NCBI GenBank assembly: GCA_947455205.1
Contig: CANGNF010000008.1
Coordinates: 82,044 to 146,043 of the forward strand
Direction of reading: 5' to 3'
Length of the DNA: 64,000 nucleotides
Origin: Acetobacteraceae bacterium
GTDB taxonomy: Bacteria; Pseudomonadota; Alphaproteobacteria; Acetobacterales; Acetobacteraceae
A program made the position numbers and the translations under genes. The notes beneath the pieces are model-generated. The model ran no database searches. It was not told the DNA's origin and saw nothing but the letters and a program-made list of their open reading frames with translations. Within the stretch, counting starts at the first letter, position 1. The number at the start of each line of letters is the position of its first letter. This document shows, in pieces, positions 40,823-49,597 of this stretch.

Positions 40823-42055
40823 TCAGCCATTCGCCAGCGCGCAGCCACCCTCGGCGATCGGGCGGAATGCCTCGTTCGCCGCGGAGGTCTGCAGCAGCTT
40901 GTAGTAGTCCCACGGCGCCTTGCTCTCGCCGGGCGCCTTCACCTCGAACAGGTAGGCCGGGCACAGCTTGCGGCCATCGGCGCGGATGCTGCCGGCGCCG
41001 AAGCAGTCGTCATCCGTCGGCATGCGCTTCATCTGCGCCACCGCGGCGGCGCCATCGGCCTTGGCCGCGGCCACGCCCATCTGCTTGGCTGCCTTGAGGT
41101 AGTGCAGCACGCCGCTGTAGGCGCCGGCATGGCCCATGCTGGGCATGTTGCCGGCGGTATGCGGCCTCACCCGGTTGGTGAAGGCGCGGGTGCGGTCGTT
41201 CAGGTCCCAGTAGAAGGTCTCGGTGCAAACGAGTCCCTGCGCCGTCTGCAGCCCCATGCCGTGCACGTCGTTCAGGAACATCAGCAGCGCCGCCAGCTTC
41301 ACGCCGCGGCGGGTGATGCCGAACTCGGCCGCCTGCTTGACGCAGTTGATGGTGTCGCCACCCGCATTGGCCAGGCCGATGACCTTGGCGCGCGACGCCT
41401 GCGCCTGCACCAGGAAGCTGGAGAAATCCGTGGTGCCCGGGAACGGCGTGCGTACCGCGCCGACCACGCGGCCGCCCTGCGCCTTGACGAAATTGCCGGT
41501 GTCCCGCTCCAGCGCATGGCCGAAGGCGTAGTCCGCGGTCAGGAAGAACCAAGTGTCGCCACCCGCCTTCACCATTGCCCCGCCGGTGGACTTGGCCAGC
41601 ATGTAGGTGTCGTAGGCCCAGTGGATGGTGTTGGCGTTGCAGGACGGCCCGGTCAGGTCGGCGGACGCCGCGGTGGTCGGGATGAAGACCTTGTTCTTCT
41701 CCTTGGCCACCTGCGCCACCGCCAGCGCCACCGAGGAGGTCGGCACGTCCACGATGATGTCCACGCCGTCGCGGTCGAACCATTGCCGCGCCACGTTGAC
41801 GCCGACATCCGGCTTGTTCTGGTGGTCGGCGATCACGACCTCCACGTTGAAGCCGAGGCTGCCCAGGTCCTGCGCGGCCTGGCGCACGCAGGCGGTGGTG
41901 GTCGGGCCGCTGATGTCGCGGTAGAGGCCGGATTGATCGTTCAGCACGCCCACCTTCACGGTGGTGCCCTGGGCGCGGGCGCTGCGGAACGGCAGCCCCC
42001 CCAGCGCGGGCAGGGCGGCGGCGGCCCCCAGCAGGCCGCGACGATCAAGCGCCAT
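40823..42055 (-). CDS. ABC transporter substrate-binding protein, tandem copy 4 of 4
   Basis: DRRGLLG signal; TVKVGVLNDQSGLYRDISGPTTTACVRQAAQDLGSLGFNVEVVIADHQNKPDVG. Confidence 0.9.
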   Translation of the reverse strand: MALDRRGLLGAAAALPALGGLPFRSARAQGTTVKVGVLNDQSGLYRDISGPTTTACVRQAAQDLGSLGFNVEVVIADHQNKPDVGVNVARQWFDRDGVDIIVDVPTSSVALAVAQVAKEKNKVFIPTTAASADLTGPSCNANTIHWAYDTYMLAKSTGGAMVKAGGDTWFFLTADYAFGHALERDTGNFVKAQGGRVVGAVRTPFPGTTDFSSFLVQAQASRAKVIGLANAGGDTINCVKQAAEFGITRRGVKLAALLMFLNDVHGMGLQTAQGLVCTETFYWDLNDRTRAFTNRVRPHTAGNMPSMGHAGAYSGVLHYLKAAKQMGVAAAKADGAAAVAQMKRMPTDDDCFGAGSIRADGRKLCPAYLFEVKAPGESKAPWDYYKLLQTSAANEAFRPIAEGGCALANG

Positions 42056-42075
42056 GGTCTCTCTCCCGTTCCTGT

Positions 42076-42786
42076 TCACACGCCGAGGTATTGGTGCAGC
42101 CGATCCAGCGACCCCAGCAACTCGTCATTGCCCACCATGTCGACCACGCGGCCGTGCTCCATCACGTAGTGGCGGTCGGCCACGGTCTGGGCGAAGCGGA
42201 AGTTCTGTTCCACCAGCAGCACGGTGAAGCCGCGCTTCTTGATCTCGCGGATCATGGCGCCGATCTGCTGCACGATCACCGGGGCCAGGCCCTCGGTCGG
42301 CTCGTCCAGCAGCAGCAGCTTGGCGCCGGTCCGCAGGATGCGGGCAATCGCCAGCATCTGCTGCTCACCGCCCGACAGCTTGGTGCCCTGGCTGCCGGCG
42401 CGTTCCTTCAGGTTGGGGAACAGCTGGTAGATCGTCTCCAGGTCCAGCCCGCCCTCGGCCACCACCGGCGGCAGCATCAGGTTCTCGGTGACGTTCAGGC
42501 TGGCGAAGATGCCGCGCTCCTCCGGGCAGTAGCCGATCCCGGCGCGCGCGATCAGGTCCGGCCGCATGCCGACCATTTCCTGCCCGGCATAGCGGATGCT
42601 GCCTTTCCGGCGCCCGACCAGGCCCATGATGCTGCGCAGCGTGGTGGTCTTGCCGGCGCCGTTGCGGCCCAGCAGCGTCACCACCTCGCCGGGATGCACC
42701 TCGATGCCGACGCCGTGCAGGATGTGGCTCTCGCCGTACCAGGACTCGAGGTCCTTGATCTCCAGCAGCGGGCTAGACATGGGCAA
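42076..42786 (-). CDS. ABC transporter ATP-binding protein (LivF-like), second system
   Basis: LLGRNGAGKTTTLRSIMGLVG...LSGGEQQMLAIARILRTGAKLLLLDEPTEGLAPVIVQQI. Confidence 0.9.
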   Translation of the reverse strand: MPMSSPLLEIKDLESWYGESHILHGVGIEVHPGEVVTLLGRNGAGKTTTLRSIMGLVGRRKGSIRYAGQEMVGMRPDLIARAGIGYCPEERGIFASLNVTENLMLPPVVAEGGLDLETIYQLFPNLKERAGSQGTKLSGGEQQMLAIARILRTGAKLLLLDEPTEGLAPVIVQQIGAMIREIKKRGFTVLLVEQNFRFAQTVADRHYVMEHGRVVDMVGNDELLGSLDRLHQYLGV

Positions 42787-43549
42787 CGGCCCCCGAAACG
42801 CCGGGGTCGGTGCCCAGATAGGCCGCGATCACCTCCGGATTGGCGGAAACGCTGGCGTAGTCGCCCTCGGCCAGCACCTGGCCGCGCGCCAGCACGGTGA
42901 TGCGGTCGCACAGGCCCTGCACCACCTTCAGGTTGTGCTCCACCAGCAGCACGGTGCGGCCGACGGCCACGCGCTTCACCAGCGCCACCACCCGGTCCAC
43001 GTCGTCATGCGTCATGCCCGCGGTGGGCTCGTCCAGCAGCATCATCTCGGGGTCCATCGCCAGCGTGGTGGCGATCTCCAGCGCGCGCTTGCGGCCGTAG
43101 GGCAGGCTGCCGGCCAGCTCGGCGGCGTATTCCGTCAGGTCCACGTCGGCCAGCAGCTGCATGGCCCGGTCGTCGTATTGCCGCAGCAGCGCCTCGTTGC
43201 GCCAGAAGTCGAAGCTGCCGCCGCGCTGGCGCTGCAACGCCACGCGCACGTTTTCCAGCACGGTGATGTGCGGGAACACGGCGCTGATCTGGAAGCTGCG
43301 CACCAGGCCCAGCCGCGCCACCTGCGCCGGCTTCATCCGGGTGATGTCGCGACCGTTATAGGTGATCTTCCCCCGCGTCGGCGGCAGGAAGTTGGTCAGC
43401 AGGTTGAAGCAGGTGGTCTTGCCGGCGCCGTTCGGGCCGATAAGCGCATGGATGCTGCCACGGCGAACCTTCAGCGCCACGTCGCTGACCGCGACGAAGC
43501 CCCGAAATTCCTTGGTCAGGCCCTCGGTTTCCAGGATGGTGTCTGACAC
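42773..43549 (-). CDS. ABC transporter ATP-binding protein (LivG-like), second system
   Basis: LIGPNGAGKTTCFNLLTNFLPPTRG...LPYGRKRALEIATTLAMDPEMMLLDEPTAGMTHDD. Confidence 0.9.
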   Translation of the reverse strand: MSDTILETEGLTKEFRGFVAVSDVALKVRRGSIHALIGPNGAGKTTCFNLLTNFLPPTRGKITYNGRDITRMKPAQVARLGLVRSFQISAVFPHITVLENVRVALQRQRGGSFDFWRNEALLRQYDDRAMQLLADVDLTEYAAELAGSLPYGRKRALEIATTLAMDPEMMLLDEPTAGMTHDDVDRVVALVKRVAVGRTVLLVEHNLKVVQGLCDRITVLARGQVLAEGDYASVSANPEVIAAYLGTDPGVSGAVAHV

Positions 43550-43680
43550 CCGGATCGCTCTCCCCAGACACGGCCAGCCGGGTTGAGGCGATGGCAGCCG
43601 TCGTTGCGGCTAGGTATGGCCGGGGCGCAGGCGGGATGCAAGGCCGACGCATGGCTGGCGCGCGGCTTTATGCTTGTGAA

Positions 43681-43708
43681 GCCGGGTGGAAAATTGACAC
43701 CACCCGGC
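43681..43708 (-). terminator. Hairpin just downstream of DUF1185 gene
   Basis: GCCGGGTGG-11nt-CCACCCGGC-type stem between 43681-43689 and 43700-43708; no clear U tract. Confidence 0.4.
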
Positions 43709-43717
43709 ACGACCGGA

Positions 43718-44302
43718 CTAGCGCAGCCCGTCCTTGCCTTCAATCTGTGCAACCGCCAGCCCACCGATCCGCGGCAGCGGCCGGCCGCCCACGGTCAGGG
43801 CAACGCAGACCAGGATCTCATCGGCCCGCGGCGCGTCCGGCACCCGCGCCTCCATGGCGTCGAAATGGCTGCGGACGAAGGCGGCGTCCTTGTGGCCCAG
43901 CGGCACGTCGATGGCGGTGCCCGGCCCGCCCGACTTCTTGGCCGAGGGGATCAGCGCCGCGCCGCCGCCCAGCGCCGCCCGCACCGGCGCGCCCATCTTC
44001 GGGTGCAGCAGCGCGGCGGCGTGCTCCAGCTCGCCATTCTCCCCCACCACGGCGGCCTTGCCGTAGCTCTCGCAGGCTTCCCCCGGCACGCCCAGCGCGG
44101 CGATGGCGCGGGCCACCAGCAGCGCGCCCAGCTCCTCGCCCTGGGCGACCAGCTCGGCCAGGTCTTCCTGGTAGCGCCCGGCGAAGGGGTTGCGGATGAC
44201 CGCGCAGGCCACGGCCCGGCGGATGGGCGGGGAGACCGGGCGCCCCATCTCCATGCGGGTTTCGTCCAGCAGCGTCACCAGCTTGCGGATCACGGCGGGC
44301 AT
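43718..44302 (-). CDS. Amino acid synthesis family protein (DUF1185)
   Basis: ETRMEMGRPVSPPIRRAVACAVIRNPFAGRYQEDLAELVAQGEELGALL...ALGGGAALIPSAKKSGGPGTAIDVPLGHKDAAFVRSHFD. Confidence 0.8.
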   Translation of the reverse strand: MPAVIRKLVTLLDETRMEMGRPVSPPIRRAVACAVIRNPFAGRYQEDLAELVAQGEELGALLVARAIAALGVPGEACESYGKAAVVGENGELEHAAALLHPKMGAPVRAALGGGAALIPSAKKSGGPGTAIDVPLGHKDAAFVRSHFDAMEARVPDAPRADEILVCVALTVGGRPLPRIGGLAVAQIEGKDGLR

Positions 44303-44317
44303 TGTCGGGTGTCCTTC

Positions 44318-45517
44318 CTAATGTGCCAGCAGTTCCGGCACGCGCTCGGCCGGGGGCGTGTTGCGGCTGCGGCCACAGCGCACCGCGCCGTCGATCATCA
44401 CCATGCCGACGCCGGGGATATCCCCCAGCTCGATGCTGTGCAGCATGTCCCGCCCGGCGGAATGCTGGGCGCGGTCCAGGAAGACCAGGTCGGCGGCGCG
44501 GCCGACTTCCAGCAGCCCGCCATCCAGGTTGCGGATTCGCGCGGTGTTGCCGGTGGCCAGCGCAATCGCCTGCGCCGCAGGGATGCGCCCGAAGCCGGCC
44601 AGCAGGGAGATCAGCCGCAGGATGCCCAGCGGCTGCACGCCGGAGCCGGCCGGGCTGTCGGTGCCCAGGATGACCCGCCCGAGCACGCCCAAATCCCGCG
44701 CCGCCTGTACCGCTGCCACCGCCACCCGCTCATTGCCGTTGTGGACGATCTCGATCGCGCGGCTGCTGCGCTCGCACAACTCGCAGACATGCGCCTCCGA
44801 CAGGCTGGTATGGCCGCCGTTGATGTGGCCGATGATGTCGGCATCCGCCTCCAGCACCGTGTCCTTGTCGATGTAGCCGCTGCCGGGAACGCTGGGGCCG
44901 CCGGTATGGATGGTGCTCTGGATGCCGTGCTTGCGCGCCCAGCCGATCATCTCCCGCGCTTCATAGCCCGCCTTCACGCTGCCCAGCCCCACCTCGCCCA
45001 GCAGGGTCACCCCGGCGGCGGCCAGCTCGGCGAAATCGGCCTCCACCATGCCCTTTTCCAGCACCGGCGCGCCGGCGATCACCTTCACCCCCGCCGGCCT
45101 GGCATTGAAGAAGGCGCGCTGCGCGGTGATGGCCAGCGCCTTCAGCCCCACGATGTCCTTGGGACGGCCGGGCAGATGCACCTCCCCGGCCGAGACCATG
45201 GTGGTGACGCCGCCATGCAGGAAGCTCTCGACCCAGCCGATCTGGTTCTGCCGCGGGGTCCAGTCGCCGAAGACCGGGTGGACATGGCTGTCGATCAGCC
45301 CCGGCGCCACGGCGCAGCCATGCGCGTCGATCACCATGTCGAACGGCCCATGCGCGATCAGCTCGTGCCCGCGGCCCAGCGCGGCGATGATGCCGTCCTG
45401 GATCACCAGCGCATCGGCCTCCAGCAGCGGCCGGTCGACATCGCCCGAGAGCATCAGCCCGGCATTGCGCACCAGGGTGCGGCCCTTCTGCGGGCCTGCG
45501 ACGGGTTCCAGCGCCAT
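44318..45517 (-). CDS. Amidohydrolase, enamidase-like (Ena of nicotinate fermentation family)
   Basis: APGLIDSHVHPVFGDWTPRQNQIGWVESFLHGGVTTMVSAGEVHLPGRPKDIVGLKALAITAQRAFFNARPAGVKVIAGAPVLEKGMVEADFAELAAAGVTLLGEVGLG...IHTGGPSVPGSG...GHINGGHTS...LGTDSPAGSGVQPLGILR...CGRSRNTPPAERVPELL closely resembles recalled Eubacterium barkeri enamidase. Confidence 0.75.
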   Translation of the reverse strand: MALEPVAGPQKGRTLVRNAGLMLSGDVDRPLLEADALVIQDGIIAALGRGHELIAHGPFDMVIDAHGCAVAPGLIDSHVHPVFGDWTPRQNQIGWVESFLHGGVTTMVSAGEVHLPGRPKDIVGLKALAITAQRAFFNARPAGVKVIAGAPVLEKGMVEADFAELAAAGVTLLGEVGLGSVKAGYEAREMIGWARKHGIQSTIHTGGPSVPGSGYIDKDTVLEADADIIGHINGGHTSLSEAHVCELCERSSRAIEIVHNGNERVAVAAVQAARDLGVLGRVILGTDSPAGSGVQPLGILRLISLLAGFGRIPAAQAIALATGNTARIRNLDGGLLEVGRAADLVFLDRAQHSAGRDMLHSIELGDIPGVGMVMIDGAVRCGRSRNTPPAERVPELLAH

Positions 45518-45579
45518 GGGTCGGGTCTCCTTCGGCGGCGATGCTAGCCTCCGGCCGACCGTAAGCCTAGAAACGAAGC

Positions 45580-46011
45580 ATGGGAACGTCCCCCGCCCCC
45601 GACTACCAGTTGGAAGACCAGGTCGGCCACCTGCTGCGGCGCGCCTATCAGCGCCACCTGGCACTGTTCCAGGGCATCATGGGGGAGGACGGGCCGACCT
45701 CCATGCAGTTCGCCGCCCTGGTCACGCTGTGGCGCCAGGGACCGCTCAGCCAGAACCTGCTGGGCCGCGGCCTGGCGATGGACCCGCCGACGGTGAAGGG
45801 CGTGGTCGCCCGGCTGATGGCGCGCGGCTGGGTCACCCGCCACCGCGACCCCGCCGATGCCCGGCTGCTGCGGGTGGCGCTGACCCCGGCCGCCGAGGCC
45901 GCCCTGCCCGGCTGGGTGGAGAAGGCCCGCGGCATCACCGCCGCCACCCTGGCGCCGCTGGGCCCGGCCGACGCCGCCCGTGTCGCAGCCTTGCTGCGCC
46001 GGATGGAATGA
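45580..46011 (+). CDS. MarR family transcriptional regulator
   Basis: DGPTSMQFAALVTLWRQGPLSQNLLGRGLAMDPPTVKGVVARLMARGWVTRHRDPADARLLRVALTPAAEA. Confidence 0.85.
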   Translation: MGTSPAPDYQLEDQVGHLLRRAYQRHLALFQGIMGEDGPTSMQFAALVTLWRQGPLSQNLLGRGLAMDPPTVKGVVARLMARGWVTRHRDPADARLLRVALTPAAEAALPGWVEKARGITAATLAPLGPADAARVAALLRRME

Positions 46012-46097
46012 CGGCCCTGCGGCGCCGGATGGAATAGCCGTGGCGCGGCGCCGTGGCGCTGGTTATCGTTAGCCTGCAAACAATCGGCTGCCCTGGC

Positions 46098-46937
46098 ATG
46101 GATGCCTATCTCCGCCCCCGATCCCTGGACGAAGCGCTGGCCCTGCTGGCCGCCACCCCCGGCTGCCAGCTGCTGGCCGGCGGCACGGACGTCCTGCCCG
46201 CCCGCGCCGGCGCCGAGGTCTGGCTGCACGCGGACCGCCGCCCGCTGCTGGACCTTTCCGGCATCACCGCGCTGGCCGGCATCGCCGAAACGCCGGACGG
46301 CTGGCGCATCGGCGCCCTGGCCACCTGGGCGCAGCTCTGCGCCACGCCGCTGCCGCCGGCCTTCGACGGGCTGAAGCAGGCGGCGCGCCAGGTCGGCGGC
46401 GCCCAGGTGCAGAATCGCGGCACGCTGCTGGGCAACCTGTGCAACGCCTCCCCGGCGGCCGATGGCGCCCCGCCGCTGCTGGCGCTGGACGCGCGGGTGG
46501 AGCTGACCGGCCCGGCCGGCGCGCGGGTGCTGCCGCTGGGGGAATTCCTGCTCGGCAACCGGCGCACCGCGCTGGCGGCCGGGGAGATCGCCACCGCGCT
46601 GCTGCTGCCGAGGCCGCCGGAAGGCGCCCGCGGTGGCTTCCTCAAGCTGGGCGCGCGCAGCCACCTGGTCATCTCCATCGCCATGGTCGGCGGCGTGCTG
46701 GTGTTGGAAGAGGGCGTGGTGCGCCATGCCCGGCTGGCGGTGGGCGCCTGCGCCGCCACGGCGCAGCGGGTGCCGCTGGCGGAGGCGGCGCTGCTCGGCG
46801 CCGCGCCGGACCCGGCCCGCCTGCTGCCGGACCACCTGGCCGCGCTGACGCCGATCGACGATGTCCGCGCCAGCGCCGCCTATCGCCGGCACGCCAGCCT
46901 GGTGCTGCTGCAACGCCTGGTGGAGAGCCTGGCATGA
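46098..46937 (+). CDS. Xanthine dehydrogenase family FAD-binding subunit
   Basis: LRPRSLDEALALLAATPGCQLLAGGTDVLP...RQVGGAQVQNRGTLLGNLCNASPAADGAPPLLALDA. Confidence 0.9.
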   Translation: MDAYLRPRSLDEALALLAATPGCQLLAGGTDVLPARAGAEVWLHADRRPLLDLSGITALAGIAETPDGWRIGALATWAQLCATPLPPAFDGLKQAARQVGGAQVQNRGTLLGNLCNASPAADGAPPLLALDARVELTGPAGARVLPLGEFLLGNRRTALAAGEIATALLLPRPPEGARGGFLKLGARSHLVISIAMVGGVLVLEEGVVRHARLAVGACAATAQRVPLAEAALLGAAPDPARLLPDHLAALTPIDDVRASAAYRRHASLVLLQRLVESLA

Positions 46938-49597
46938 CCACCCTGCTGCTGAACGGCGCCGCAGCGCATATCGACGCCGCCCCGCAGACCCGCCTTTCCG
47001 CCGCGCTGCGCGACGCCTGCGGCCTGACCGGCACCAAGGTGGGCTGCGATGCCGGCGACTGCGGCGCCTGCACCGTGCTGCTGGACGGCGCCCAGGTCTG
47101 TTCATGCCTGGTGCCGCTGGCCCAGGCCGAGGGCCGCGCCGTGACCACGGTGGAAGGCCTGGCCGCCACCCCGCAGGGCGCCGCGCTGCAGGCCGCCTTC
47201 CACGCCGCGGGCGCGGCGCAGTGCGGCATCTGCACGCCGGGCATGCTGATGGCGGCCAGCGACCTGTTGGCCCACACCCCCCACCCGACCGAGGCCGAGG
47301 TGCAGGCCGCGCTGGGCGGCGTGCTGTGCCGCTGCACCGGCTACCGCGCCATCATCGCCGCGGTACTGGCGGCGGGTACCGGCGCCAGACCGTCGGCCGC
47401 CGCGGTCCTGGCGGCGGGCGCCAACGCCCTGCCCCTCGGCGCGGTCGGCGACGCGCTCCCCCGTCTCGACGGCCTGCCCAAGCTGGACGGCACCGAGCGC
47501 TTCGGCGCCGACGACGCTCCGGCCGATGCGCTCTGGCTGCGGCCGATCCGCAGCCCCCACGCGCATGCCCGCTTCAGCATCGGCGATGCCTCCCACCTGC
47601 CGGTGCGCCTGCTGACCGCCGCCGATGTGCCCGGCCGCAACGGCTTCGGCATCTACCCGGATATCAAGGACCAGGCGGTCTTCGCCGAGGGCCTGGCGCG
47701 CTACCGTGGCGATTGCGTGGCCGCCCTGGTGGGAGAGCGCGCCGCCGTGGAATCGGTGCGTTGGGAGGACCTGCCGATCACCTGGCAGGAGTTGCCGCCG
47801 CTGACCGCCGCCACCGCGCCGGACGCCGCGCCGCTGCACCCGCGCTGGCCGGACAACATCCTGACCACCGGGCGGCTGCGCAGCGGCGAGACCGCGCCCC
47901 CCGCCGCCCATACCGCCCAGGGCCACTGGACCACCGGCTTCGTCGAGCACGCCTATATCGAGCCCGAGGCCGGCTGGGCCGAGCGCCATGGCGAGACCAT
48001 TCATGTGCATGGCTGCACCCAGGCGCCCTACATGGACCGGGATGAGGTCGCGGGCGTGCTGGGCATTCCGCTGGACAACGTCCGCATCATGCCCTCCGCC
48101 TGCGGTGGCGGGTTCGGCGGCAAGCTGGACGTCAGTTTCCAACCCATGGTCGCCGTGGCTGCCTGGCTGACGGGCCGGCCGGTGCGCGCGGTGTGGTCGC
48201 GCGGGGAAAGCCTGGCCAGCAGCACCAAGCGCCACCCCGCCAGCATCCACGCCAGCGCCGGCTGCGACGCGGAGGGCCGGCTGACCAGTTTCGAGTTCGA
48301 GGCCGACTACGACACCGGCGCCTATGCCAGCTGGGGGCCAACCGTGGCGGGCCGCGTGCCTGTGCATTGCATGGGGCCGTATCGCCTGCCCTTCGTGCGC
48401 AGCCAGGCGCGGGCGGTGCTGACCAACAACCCGCCCAGCGGCGCCTTCCGCGGCTTCGGCGTGCCGCAGGCCGCCATTGCCCAGGAAATGCTGTGGGACC
48501 AGCTGGCGGACCAGGCCGGCCTGGACCGGCTGGAGTTCCGCGTGCTGAACGCGCTGCGCGAAGGCGATGTGACCAATACCAGCCAGAAGCTGGAACACAG
48601 CGTCGGCCTGGTGGCATGCCTGGAAGCGCTGCGCCCGCACTGGCACGCGCTGCGCGCCGCCCGCCGCACCACCGGTCGCACGCGTGGCGGCGTCGGCGTT
48701 GCCTGCATGTGGTACGGCATCGGCAATACCGGCATGTCCAACCCCTCCACCATGCGCCTCACGCTGGCGCCGGACGGCCGGCTGACCTTCCACAACGGCG
48801 CGGTGGATATCGGCCAGGGCAGCACCACCGTGCTGGCGCAGATCGCCGCCGAGGCGCTGGGCCTGCCGGTCTCGGCCCTGCACCTGGTGCTGTACGACAC
48901 AGGCCTGACCGCCGACGCCGGGAAGACCAGCGCCAGCCGCCAGACCTTCGTCAGCGGCCGCGCCGCCCAGGGTGCCGGCGAGGCGCTGCGCGGCGAGATC
49001 CTTCGTCGCGCCAATGCCGGCCCCGACGCCCGGCTGACACTTTCGGATGGCAGGCTGCGGGTGAATGGCGAGGCGCTGCGCCTGGACTCCACGCTGGAGG
49101 GCCTGGGCAGCTGGGACCCACCCACCGTGCCGCTGGACGCCGATGGCCAGGGCATCCCCTACGCCACCTACGGCTTCGCCGCTCAGCTCGCCGCGCTGGA
49201 GGTGGACATGGATCTGGGCACCATTCACCTGCAGAAGATCGTCGCGGCGCATGATGTCGGCCGCGCCATCAACCCCATGCTGGTCCGCGGCCAGGTGGAA
49301 GGCGGCATCGCCCAGGGCATCGGCCTGGCGCTGATGGAGGAATACCTGCCCGGCCGGACCGAGAACCTGCACGACTACCTGATCCCGACCATCGGCGACG
49401 TGCCGGAGATCAAGACCATCCTGGTCGAGGCGCGCGAACCGCTCGGCCCCTTCGGCGCCAAGGGCATCGGCGAGCCGGCGCTGGTGCCGACCGCGCCGGC
49501 CATCCTCTCGGCCATCCGCGACGCCACCGGCGCCACGCTGCGCCGCGTACCCGCCCTGCCACATCGCGTGCTGGAGGCCATTCGTGAGCACCGATAG
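46934..49597 (+). CDS. Fused 2Fe-2S / molybdopterin-binding xanthine dehydrogenase family hydroxylase
   Basis: N-term GCDAGDCGACTVLLDG...QCGICTPGMLM...CRCTGYRAI (two [2Fe-2S] motifs) followed by Mo-domain CGGGFGGKLDV, SGAFRGFGVPQ, GQGSTTVLAQIAAEALG, GPFGAKGIGEPALVPTAPAILSAIRDATG. Confidence 0.9.
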   Translation: MTTLLLNGAAAHIDAAPQTRLSAALRDACGLTGTKVGCDAGDCGACTVLLDGAQVCSCLVPLAQAEGRAVTTVEGLAATPQGAALQAAFHAAGAAQCGICTPGMLMAASDLLAHTPHPTEAEVQAALGGVLCRCTGYRAIIAAVLAAGTGARPSAAAVLAAGANALPLGAVGDALPRLDGLPKLDGTERFGADDAPADALWLRPIRSPHAHARFSIGDASHLPVRLLTAADVPGRNGFGIYPDIKDQAVFAEGLARYRGDCVAALVGERAAVESVRWEDLPITWQELPPLTAATAPDAAPLHPRWPDNILTTGRLRSGETAPPAAHTAQGHWTTGFVEHAYIEPEAGWAERHGETIHVHGCTQAPYMDRDEVAGVLGIPLDNVRIMPSACGGGFGGKLDVSFQPMVAVAAWLTGRPVRAVWSRGESLASSTKRHPASIHASAGCDAEGRLTSFEFEADYDTGAYASWGPTVAGRVPVHCMGPYRLPFVRSQARAVLTNNPPSGAFRGFGVPQAAIAQEMLWDQLADQAGLDRLEFRVLNALREGDVTNTSQKLEHSVGLVACLEALRPHWHALRAARRTTGRTRGGVGVACMWYGIGNTGMSNPSTMRLTLAPDGRLTFHNGAVDIGQGSTTVLAQIAAEALGLPVSALHLVLYDTGLTADAGKTSASRQTFVSGRAAQGAGEALRGEILRRANAGPDARLTLSDGRLRVNGEALRLDSTLEGLGSWDPPTVPLDADGQGIPYATYGFAAQLAALEVDMDLGTIHLQKIVAAHDVGRAINPMLVRGQVEGGIAQGIGLALMEEYLPGRTENLHDYLIPTIGDVPEIKTILVEAREPLGPFGAKGIGEPALVPTAPAILSAIRDATGATLRRVPALPHRVLEAIREHR

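Noticed and set aside
37053-42055. Regularly spaced repeated DNA blocks considered as a possible CRISPR or satellite
   Set aside because: About 1.25-kb period is explained by four paralogous coding genes; no CRISPR-type short repeats seen anywhere
45518-45579. Search for a MarR operator palindrome between the enamidase gene and marR
   Set aside because: Only weak GTCGG/CCGAC and a short AGCCT direct repeat; insufficient to call a site
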